From positions 1 through 41,812 of the forward strand of contig JAUICG010000040.1 in the NCBI GenBank assembly GCA_030427485.1: a DNA stretch of 41,812 nt, in the 5' to 3' direction. Each line of letters opens with the position of its first letter. Position 1 is the first letter of the stretch. Positions 34,564 through 41,812 of this stretch are shown here, piece after piece. The position numbers and the translations under genes are program-made. This stretch comes from Gammaproteobacteria bacterium. Its GTDB lineage: Bacteria; Pseudomonadota; Gammaproteobacteria; Pseudomonadales; Halieaceae. The notes beneath the pieces were generated by a model, which was not told the origin of the DNA, made no database searches, and worked only from the letters and a program-made list of their open reading frames with translations.

Positions 34564-35673
34564 CTATTGTCCGGGATCCACGAATTCCAGCACTTCCAGG
34601 TCGAAACCGGAAATGGCATTGTACTTTATCGGTGCACCCATCAGGCGAATTTTTCCGACACCCAGATCCTGCAGAATCTGGGAGCCCAGTCCCACGGTGG
34701 TATAGGTACCGGGCGGCATACCCGGCCCGGCGCTGGGTTCGCCCAGCGCCATATCGATACTGGCCAGCAACTTCTCCGGCCCTTCGGCCTGCGCCAGCAG
34801 CACGATCACACCGCGATCGCTGTCGGCCACCGCCTGCAGGCACTTGCCGAGGCTCCAGGTCGGTCGATCGGACAGCGTGCTGGTCACCAGGTCGCGCATC
34901 ACGGATTGCACATGCACCCGCACCAGCGTCGGCTCCCCGGCCTGGATTTCACCGCGCGACAGGGCCAGGTGTACCTCGTCGGCGGTCTGGTCCCGGTAGG
35001 CGGTCAGCCGGAACTCGCCGTACTGCGTGTCTATGGTACCCTCGCGAATACGGCGAATCGTGCGTTCATTGACCATGCGAAAATGAATCAGGTCGGCGAT
35101 GGAGCCGATTTTCAAACCGTGTCGCGCGGCGAACTCGCGCAGGGCCTGGCCATCGGCCACCTCGCCCGCCGGTGTCAGTATGTCGGCAATGACCGCCGTC
35201 GGCAGCAAACCGGCCAGGCGTGCGTAGTCGCAACCCGCCTCGGTATGGCCGGCGCGCGTCAGTACGCCGCCCGGCCTGGCCGTCAACGGAAAGATATGCC
35301 CCGGCTGCACGATATCCGCGGGCCGGGCGTGCGGCGCCACGGCCACCTGTACCGTGCGCGCGCGGTCCACCGCCGATATACCGGTATCGATACCGGTAGC
35401 TGCTTCGATCGAGAGCGTGAAGTTGGCCTTTTCACCCTGGGCGTCCTTCACCATGGGCGGCAAATCGAGCTGCTGGCAGCGCTCCTCTGTCAGGGTCAGG
35501 CAGATCAGCCCGCGCGCCTGGCGCGCCATGAACGTCACGTGTTGCGCCTCGCAGTGCTCGGCGGCGACCATCACAACGCCTTCGTTGTTGCTGTCCGCAT
35601 CATCGTCGATCACCACCACCATCCGCCCCTGGCGGATGTCGCTGATCAATTCATCTACGCTGTTCAGTTCCAT
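34564..35673 (-). CDS. ribB: RibB/RibA-like fusion (DHBP synthase domain with altered active-site loop)
   Basis: The protein has 369 aa. Residues 1-200 are a 3,4-dihydroxy-2-butanone 4-phosphate synthase domain: SIEAATGIDTGISAVDR and PGGVLTRAGHTEA are intact. In the acidic loop at 22-33 (IDDDADSNNEGV), the residues aligning with E. coli RibB Arg37, Glu38 and Asp42 are Ser28, Asn29 and Val33; the late Glu174 position reads Asp. Residues 200-369 resemble GTP cyclohydrolase II but lack the zinc cysteines and the GRGIG loop, as in RibBX-type fusions. Either the loop is a tolerated variant or another RibB does the job. It lies between ribE (2 bp) and ribH (12 bp). Confidence 0.88.
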   Translation of the reverse strand: MELNSVDELISDIRQGRMVVVIDDDADSNNEGVVMVAAEHCEAQHVTFMARQARGLICLTLTEERCQQLDLPPMVKDAQGEKANFTLSIEAATGIDTGISAVDRARTVQVAVAPHARPADIVQPGHIFPLTARPGGVLTRAGHTEAGCDYARLAGLLPTAVIADILTPAGEVADGQALREFAARHGLKIGSIADLIHFRMVNERTIRRIREGTIDTQYGEFRLTAYRDQTADEVHLALSRGEIQAGEPTLVRVHVQSVMRDLVTSTLSDRPTWSLGKCLQAVADSDRGVIVLLAQAEGPEKLLASIDMALGEPSAGPGMPPGTYTTVGLGSQILQDLGVGKIRLMGAPIKYNAISGFDLEVLEFVDPGQ

Positions 35674-35675
35674 AT

Positions 35676-36365
35676 TCAGTGTTTCCCCGGGCCCGCTGGC
35701 GAGTTGCCCAAAAAGCCGTTTTTGGCAAGCGTATCCAGCGACAGGCCGCCACCTGTTCCGCTGCGGGCCGCCGCATCGCCCTGCAGCAGCCGCTCCAGGT
35801 AGCGGGCGATCACATCCACTTCCAGGTTCACGCGACTGCCCGGCCGGTAATGGCCGAAGATTGTCTCTGTCATGGTCTGGGGAATGATATTCAGGTCGAA
35901 TTCCGCGCCGTTCACCGCGTTGACCGTCAGGCTCGTGCCGTCGACACAGATGCTGCCCTTGTGCGCGATATACTTCGCCAGCGCGTCCGGTGCGCGCACC
36001 ACCACGCGGATAGAGCGCGCATCCTCGTCCAGGCTCACCACCTCCCCCACGCCGTCCACGTGGCCGCTGACGATGTGCCCGCCAAGGCGGCTCTGCGGCG
36101 TCAGCGATTTCTCCAGGTTGACCGGGGAACCGGTCCGCAATTCGCCCAGCGTGGTGAAATTCAGGGATTCAACCGACACATCCGCCCAGTAGCCGTCTCC
36201 GGGCAGATCGGTCACCGTCAGGCACACCCCGCTGGTACACACGCTGTCGCCAATCGCGACGTCCTCCAGGGGCAGCTTGCCAGTGTGGATGCGCAAGCGC
36301 AGGTCGCCGCCCCGTTTCTGGATCGCGGCGACGACGCCGACGGCCTGGATTATGCCTGTGAACAT
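35676..36365 (-). CDS. ribE: Riboflavin synthase alpha chain
   Basis: The 229-aa protein has the two tandem lumazine-binding repeats: MFTGIIQAVG with SGVCLTVTDL, then GGHIVSGHVDGVGEV with CVDGTSLTVNAVN. It dismutates two ribityllumazines to riboflavin. A GAGAGA ribosome site precedes the ATG. A 66-bp gap separates it from ribD, where I looked for an FMN riboswitch and saw none. Confidence 0.96.
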   Translation of the reverse strand: MFTGIIQAVGVVAAIQKRGGDLRLRIHTGKLPLEDVAIGDSVCTSGVCLTVTDLPGDGYWADVSVESLNFTTLGELRTGSPVNLEKSLTPQSRLGGHIVSGHVDGVGEVVSLDEDARSIRVVVRAPDALAKYIAHKGSICVDGTSLTVNAVNGAEFDLNIIPQTMTETIFGHYRPGSRVNLEVDVIARYLERLLQGDAAARSGTGGGLSLDTLAKNGFLGNSPAGPGKH

Positions 36366-36431
36366 GATGGTCTCTCTGACTCCGGTATGCCTGGACTCCG
36401 GCGCAACTGAATACCGGGCTGCCCGGCGCGA

Positions 36432-37544
36432 CTAAAGTACGATGGCCGTAAAGCGCCAGTCCGTCCCCACTTTACGCACGTCTTCCCAACTGAGCTGAAC
36501 CTTCTCCGACATCGCCTGCAGTGGGAGTTCCAGCAGGGGACGCGCCCGATCACCCAGCAGTGCGGGCGCTATATACACCACCAACTCATCCAACAAACCC
36601 GCCTGCAGCAACGCGCCGACCAGGCGGGGGCCAGATTCTACCAGAATTTCATTGCATTGCTGCGCCGCGAGTTCGCCCATCAACCCGGCCAGGTCCAGGC
36701 CGGCTGCATCGCGATGCAGCGCCAGGCACCGGGCTTCGGCAGCCAGGATGGACTCGGGGACGTCCACTGCCTGGTCATGACACAGCAGGGTGGGCGCACC
36801 GCCGTCCAGCACTTTCGCGTCGAGTGGCGTTTGCAGCCTGGAATCCAGCACCACCCGCAACGGTTGTCGGCCGGCCGCCAGCTGCGCGGCCTCCGGCTCC
36901 AGCCCCAACTCCCCGGGCCGCACGGTAAGCGCGCAGTTATCCGCCAGTACCGTGCCGATACCGGTGACAATGGCACAGCTCATCGCGCGCAGCCGCTGTA
37001 CATCCCGCCGCGCCGCTGCGCCGGTGATCCACTGGCTCTCCCCGGAGGCCATGGCCGTGCGTCCGTCCAGCGACATCGCCAGCTTCGCCCGTACGCGGCC
37101 CCTGCCGCGCGTCATGCGGGCAATATAACCGGGAATCACTGCGCGGGCCTCGCTCTCCATCAAACCGCAGTCCACGGCAACGCCGGCAGCGCGCAAGCGC
37201 TCCAGGCCCCGCCCGGATACCAGCGGATTGGGATCAGACACGGCCACGACCACCCGCGCCACGCCCGCCTGCACCAGTGCGTCGGCACAGGGCCCGGTCT
37301 TGCCCCGATGACTACAGGGCTCCAGTGTGACATAGGCGGTGGCGCCACTGGCATCGCCCGCCGCCTGCAGCGCCTCGATCTCGGCGTGGTTGCCTCCGGC
37401 CGGACAGGTGAAACCTTCGCCGATGACATGGCCGTCCCGCACCAGCACGCAGCCGACATGGGGGTTGGGCATGGCTGAATACTGGCCGCGACGCGCCAGT
37501 TGCAGCGCGCGCGCCATCATCCGGGAATCGAGTTGGGTATCCAT
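36432..37544 (-). CDS. ribD: Bifunctional pyrimidine deaminase / reductase RibD
   Basis: The protein has 370 aa. The N-terminal deaminase domain has the zinc site HAEIEAL and LEPCSHRGKTGPCADAL, followed by DPNPLVSGRGL. The C-terminal reductase has VRAKLAMSLDGRTAMASGESQWITG and ILVESGPRLVGALLQAGLLDEL. It performs the second and third steps of riboflavin synthesis. It starts 18 bp after nrdR and is the first rib gene of the operon. Confidence 0.96.
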   Translation of the reverse strand: MDTQLDSRMMARALQLARRGQYSAMPNPHVGCVLVRDGHVIGEGFTCPAGGNHAEIEALQAAGDASGATAYVTLEPCSHRGKTGPCADALVQAGVARVVVAVSDPNPLVSGRGLERLRAAGVAVDCGLMESEARAVIPGYIARMTRGRGRVRAKLAMSLDGRTAMASGESQWITGAAARRDVQRLRAMSCAIVTGIGTVLADNCALTVRPGELGLEPEAAQLAAGRQPLRVVLDSRLQTPLDAKVLDGGAPTLLCHDQAVDVPESILAAEARCLALHRDAAGLDLAGLMGELAAQQCNEILVESGPRLVGALLQAGLLDELVVYIAPALLGDRARPLLELPLQAMSEKVQLSWEDVRKVGTDWRFTAIVL

Positions 37545-37562
37545 GGGCGGACCAAAACCGTA

Positions 37563-38027
37563 TCAGTCGGTGACCGGCTCGGCTTCCAGTCGCTCGATTT
37601 CATCGCGAAACTCGGCGATATCCTGGAAACTGCGATAGACGGAGGCGAATCGCACGTAGGCGACCTGGTCCAGTTTTTTCAGCGCGCTCATCACCTGTTC
37701 GCCGATCACCAGCGACTGCACCTCGCGCTCGCCGGTAGCGCGCAAAGCGTGTTTGATATGGATGATATTGGCCTCGATGTCCTCCACGGAGACCGGGCGC
37801 TTCTCCAGCGCACGCAGCAGGCCCGAACGCAGTTTCTCCTCATCAAAAGGCTCGCGGTTGCCGTTCTGCTTGATCACGCGGGGCATGACCAGTTCGGCAA
37901 TCTCGTAGGTGGTGAAGCGCTCGGCGCAGCTCAGGCACTCCCGGCGACGGCGCACCTGGTCGCCCTCGGCCACCAACCTGGAATCGATAACCTTGGTGTC
38001 TTCAGCGGCGCAGAACGGGCAGTGCAT
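37563..38027 (-). CDS. nrdR: Transcriptional repressor NrdR
   Basis: The 154-aa protein has an N-terminal zinc ribbon (Cys3, Cys6, Cys31, Cys34 in MHCPFC and ECLSC) and an ATP-cone domain (VIKQNGNREPFDEEKLRSGL, KRPVSVEDIE). It senses dATP/ATP and represses ribonucleotide reductase operons. It heads the nrdR-ribD-ribE operon. The large repeat-containing gap lies upstream. Confidence 0.97.
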   Translation of the reverse strand: MHCPFCAAEDTKVIDSRLVAEGDQVRRRRECLSCAERFTTYEIAELVMPRVIKQNGNREPFDEEKLRSGLLRALEKRPVSVEDIEANIIHIKHALRATGEREVQSLVIGEQVMSALKKLDQVAYVRFASVYRSFQDIAEFRDEIERLEAEPVTD

Positions 38028-38156
38028 GGGCGTTTCTCAGGAATCTAAGTTGCTGAAGACTAACATATTTTCGGGGTTTTACGCTTTACTCATTTGGGGT
38101 AAGGGATTGGGGGCGCCACGGCTTCAAGCTTCAGGCCCGATATCCAGAGGTGGGAG

Positions 38157-38226
38157 GTTATTGGTTCATTGCCACAATGGCGGGTGTAAGGCTACTGAGT
38201 TATTGGTTCACTGCCATAATGTCGGG
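38157..38226 (+). repeat. Two 28-bp direct repeats, 42-bp period
   Basis: 38157-38184 and 38199-38226 match in 25 of 28 positions; both begin GTTATTGGTTCA and end in CGGG. The first copy contains a small palindrome (CATTG cca CAATG), imperfect in the second. The second copy ends 5 bp before structured element 1, so the pair may be its flanking sequence or a target duplication. Confidence 0.75.
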
Positions 38227-38231
38227 ACTAC

Positions 38232-38407
38232 GGGCTTTGGCAACCGGTGTGAACGGCCGCAAACTTTCCCCGCCTTTCGGGCTGCTGCGCAACTCGACAA
38301 TTTTTGCTGCGCAAAAATCTGGACTCGGACAGTGCTCGCAGAAAGCCCCCGAAAGGCGGGGAAAGTTTAAGCTGCGGCCTGATTGTTCGCACCGGCTGCC
38401 AAGTCCC
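38232..38407 (+). repeat. Structured element 1: long bulged hairpin with conserved core
   Basis: The outer arms 38237-38254 and 38385-38402 match in 16 of 18 positions, both differences being transitions. Then come GGCCGC (38255-38260) with GCGGCC (38374-38379), and a perfect 21-bp helix (38261-38281 with 38348-38368). The 3' side alone has the bulges AAGCT (38369-38373) and TGATT (38380-38384). The loop core holds an 8-bp hairpin with a TGC loop (38300-38318) between GCTGCTGCGCAACTCGAC (38281-38298) and GGACTCGGACAGTGCTC (38321-38337). The core recurs in element 2. Function is unknown; the fold suggests a structured RNA or a single-strand DNA hairpin. Confidence 0.85.
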
Positions 38408-38576
38408 ACACTCCCTCCTACCCAGAAAGCCGGCATATAGTGCCATCTGCTACGGACGCCTATAGCTCCAAGTCTAGCATCGAGCATCGAGGGCGACCTG
38501 ACCGACACTCAAACCTACATCTACAGGCACACGTATTGATCCGCGATTATCGGAATCAGGCGTACAGAGGGAGGGA

Positions 38577-38776
38577 GGTCGATGCCGGCGGGGGCTCGCG
38601 AAAACATCAGGCCACGCTTAGCGCTGCCCAGCCATTTGGGGCTTTCTGCTGGTCCGGCACACCGGAGCACTGTCCGAGTCCCAATTTTTCGCGCAGCGAA
38701 AAATGGTCGAGTTGCGCAGCAGCCAAATGGCTGGGCAGCGCTGTGGCCTTTTCGAGAGCCCCCGCCGGCATCGACC
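38577..38776 (-). repeat. Structured element 2: same architecture, opposite orientation, different helices
   Basis: Perfect 21-bp outer arms (38577-38597 and 38756-38776) continue, after one mismatch, with CGAAAA/TTTTCG. Then come GGCCAC (38610-38615) with GTGGCC (38743-38748) and a perfect 20-bp helix (38620-38639 with 38723-38742). On the minus strand the bulges read AAGC (38619-38616) and TGATG (38609-38605), as in element 1. The 18-, 17- and 12-nt core segments are identical to element 1. The apical hairpin has 9 bp instead of 8, the extra pair being complete. A 15-nt insertion (38650-38664) creates an extra TCCGG/CCGGA hairpin. Helix sequences are unrelated to element 1. Confidence 0.85.
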
Positions 38777-38826
38777 GGGCTTCGAAGTCACTAACTCGAC
38801 CTTGCTTCTGAAATCAGGTCAACGAA

Positions 38827-40089
<1,263 letters not shown>

Positions 40090-40338
40090 GCTGGCCCCCT
40101 GCGAATTTAATGGGGCGCTCTCTGGTATGCCCCCCGGAAAGCGGCGCATTCTACCCCAAAACATCCCCCGCACAGAAGAACGCGCTCGAATTCTCCCGGC
40201 TTTATTTGCCAGAGCTGGGACAGCGCCTCTCGGTGCGGGGTCGACCACGGCATCGCGTCGCCGTGGACCGTCGGCGACCAATCTGGCACGAGCTTTGCGT
40301 AGCACCTTGCAATCTCCTCCCGGATCGCAAAACACACG

Positions 40339-41787
40339 ATGAACAAGAGCTGGAAAAACTATCGGGCTGATGTGTTCTATGACGAGTTATTGGGCAGTTC
40401 CGGCCAGCCACGCGTGGCCGCCAGGCGCGTGGTCAATCTATTGCAGGGTCTGTCCCGGGAAGAAATGGCCAGTCGACGCGCCGCCGCCGAGCTGGCGATT
40501 CGCGAAATGGGTGTTTCCTTCACGGTTTACAGCGAGGGCAAGAATATAGACCGGGCCTGGCCCTTCGACATCATTCCCCGCGTGATAGCGGCCAGGGACT
40601 GGGCGCAGGTGAGCCAGGGGCTGGCGCAACGCAGCCGGGCGCTGAACTGTTTCATCGACGACATCTACAACAAGCAGAAGATCCTGGCCGACAGTATTGT
40701 GCCTGCCGAGATCGTACTCGACTCGGGAAACTACAAACCGCAATGCGCCGGCGTATCGCCCCAACATGGTGCATGGGCCCATATCTGCGGCACCGACCTG
40801 GTGCGGGATCAACGCGGTAAATTCCATGTGCTGGAAGACAACCTCCGCGTGCCCTCGGGCGTATCCTATATGCTGGAGAACCGGGAGATCACCAAGCGGG
40901 TGCTGCCGGAGCTACTGGAGAATTACAGCATTCAACCGGTAGACGACTACCCCTCGCGCCTGCACAGTACGCTGGCATCACTTTCGCCACGGTCGCTGCG
41001 CCGCCCGTGCATCGTCGTCCTCACACCCGGAATCTACAATTCAGCCTACTTTGAACATGCCTTCCTCGCCCAGCGCATGGGGGCGGAACTGGTGGAAGGG
41101 AACGACCTGTTTGTCGACGATAACGACATCGTCTGCATGCGCACCGTGGACGGGCCTATTCGCGTCGACGTGGTGTACCGTCGTATCGACGACGATTTCC
41201 TCGACCCCGAAGCCTTTCGCCCGGAGTCCGTGCTCGGGGTGCCCGGTATCATGCGCGCCTGGCGGGCCGGCAATGTCGCCATCGCCAACGCGCCGGGTGC
41301 GGGCGTGGCGGATGACAAGGTGGTGTACGCGTTCGTACCGGCGATGATCCGCTATTACCTGAAAGAGAAGCCGCTGCTGGCCAGCGTCAAAACCTACCTG
41401 TGCATGAAACCGCGCGAGCGCGACTACGTGCTGGCCAACCTCGACAAACTGGTGGTCAAACCCGCCAACGAATCCGGCGGCTACGGCTTGCTGATCGGCT
41501 CAGCCGCCAGCGCGGCGGAGCGCGCCAGGTTCGCCCGCCTGATCGAAGACAATCCGCGCAATTATATCGCCCAGCCTATCCTGTCGCTGTCAACCGCGCC
41601 CACCTATATCGACGACAAGGTGGAGCCGCGGCACCTGGACCTGCGGCCGTTCATCCTGCAGGGCAAAGACACCTGGGTGACCCCCGGCGGACTGACACGG
41701 GTTGCGCTGGGCAAGGGCTCGCTGGTCGTCAACTCCTCCCAGGGCGGCGGCAGCAAGGATACCTGGATCGTGGAGGGCAACCGATGA
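40339..41787 (+). CDS. Circularly permuted ATP-grasp type 2 protein
   Basis: The 482-aa protein corresponds to the CP_ATPgrasp_2 (former DUF404/DUF407) family: FYDELLGSSGQPR at the start, RALNCFIDDIYN, FHVLEDNLRVPSGVSYMLENR, LTPGIYNSAYFEHAFLAQRMG, and VVKPANESGGYGLLIG with NSSQGGGSKDTW near the end. ATP-grasp enzymes form amide bonds; this family is usually found with an alpha-E protein and a transglutaminase-like protein, possibly making an unknown peptide. Its stop overlaps the next gene as ATGA. Confidence 0.93.
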   Translation: MNKSWKNYRADVFYDELLGSSGQPRVAARRVVNLLQGLSREEMASRRAAAELAIREMGVSFTVYSEGKNIDRAWPFDIIPRVIAARDWAQVSQGLAQRSRALNCFIDDIYNKQKILADSIVPAEIVLDSGNYKPQCAGVSPQHGAWAHICGTDLVRDQRGKFHVLEDNLRVPSGVSYMLENREITKRVLPELLENYSIQPVDDYPSRLHSTLASLSPRSLRRPCIVVLTPGIYNSAYFEHAFLAQRMGAELVEGNDLFVDDNDIVCMRTVDGPIRVDVVYRRIDDDFLDPEAFRPESVLGVPGIMRAWRAGNVAIANAPGAGVADDKVVYAFVPAMIRYYLKEKPLLASVKTYLCMKPRERDYVLANLDKLVVKPANESGGYGLLIGSAASAAERARFARLIEDNPRNYIAQPILSLSTAPTYIDDKVEPRHLDLRPFILQGKDTWVTPGGLTRVALGKGSLVVNSSQGGGSKDTWIVEGNR

Positions 41788-41812
41788 GCATGCTGTCGCG
41801 GGTTGCCGAGCG
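41784..41812 (+). CDS. Alpha-E domain protein, N-terminal fragment (cut by window edge)
   Basis: The ATG at 41784 overlaps the previous stop and the visible residues MSMLSRVAE are the standard opening of alpha-E (former DUF403) proteins, the usual partner of the ATP-grasp gene. Only the first nine codons are visible, so the call depends on this start and on context. Confidence 0.75.

Larger units (their letters stand above)
38028..38826. other. 800-bp gene-free region between nrdR and glyA
   Basis: No convincing gene is present; all open frames here read through the repeats. It holds a pair of 28-bp direct repeats and two large structured elements in opposite orientation, listed separately. 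The spacer 38408-38576 contains nothing I recognise except a short CATCGAG tandem. The nrdR promoter should lie just upstream of 38028, but I cannot place it. Confidence 0.7.

Noticed and set aside
33496..35802. 768-codon plus-strand frame
   Set aside because: It is antisense to thiL, nusB, ribH and ribB, all with clear family motifs; long antisense frames are expected at this GC content.
36366..36431. FMN riboswitch between ribD and ribE
   Set aside because: The gap is only 66 bp and lacks the conserved RFN-element segments.
38157..38226. CRISPR array
   Set aside because: Only two repeat copies with a 14-nt spacer and no cas genes.
38369..38384. Hammerhead-type ribozyme (CTGATG near a helix)
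   Set aside because: No GAAA core strand or cleavage triplet in the expected place; the TGAT is a helix bulge.
38232..38776. Integron attC sites
   Set aside because: The arms do not carry the RYYYAAC/GTTRRRY boxes, and the conserved part is the centre rather than the ends, opposite to attC.

Overview
The window looks like a chromosomal segment of a moderately GC-rich marine-type gammaproteobacterium. The gene order nrdR-ribD-ribE-ribB(A)-ribH-nusB-thiL-pgpA next to glyA, the yrfG-hslR pair and the xseB-ispA overlap are typical of the Pseudomonas/Cellvibrionales side of the class. A Halieaceae-like organism is my best guess; it is an inference from gene order and protein flavour, not a database result.

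Layout. (1) 1-870: one end of an IS66-family insertion sequence (tnpA, tnpB and the first codons of tnpC, all on the minus strand). (2) 1250-7939: a secreted RHS/YD-repeat protein of 1877 aa. Upstream of it is a small YD/dockerin protein, and directly abutting its stop codon is an AT-rich two-helix membrane protein. (3) 8304-10488: an orphan lipoprotein and a convergent fatty acid hydroxylase/sterol desaturase family membrane enzyme. (4) 10665-12598: an alkylation repair pair, an Ada-AlkA fusion followed by Ogt, closed by a perfect 15-bp palindrome. (5) 12631-17124: housekeeping genes (DUF465, cysQ, yrfG, hslR, dxs). (6) 17149-29321: a surface-glycan island with glycosyltransferases, two methyltransferases, UDP-galactopyranose mutase, a large HAD-type protein and a Wzm/Wzt ABC exporter; its right half is visibly lower in GC than the flanks. 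(7) 29587-38027: xseB-ispA on the plus strand, then the riboflavin/thiamine/phospholipid operon on the minus strand, ending in a separate ribA. (8) 38028-38826: an 800-bp gene-free stretch. (9) 38827 to the end: glyA, then an ATP-grasp/alpha-E pair running out of the window.

The most unusual thing I see is in region 8. Two elements lie in opposite orientation (38232-38407 and 38577-38776), and each folds into a long, almost fully paired hairpin. Their inner loop segments are identical over 47 nt and their asymmetric bulges are conserved, yet the long helices have unrelated sequences that remain perfectly paired. One helix carries a compensatory G-C to A-T change, and the apical hairpin has gained or lost a whole base pair. 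That is the signature of selection on folded structure, and I do not recognise the family.

The second notable point is the RibB domain of the riboflavin operon. Its active-site acidic loop is rewritten: residues aligning with the catalytic Arg, Glu and Asp of RibB are Ser, Asn and Val. Its RibA-like half also lacks the zinc cysteines, while a complete RibA sits at the end of the operon.
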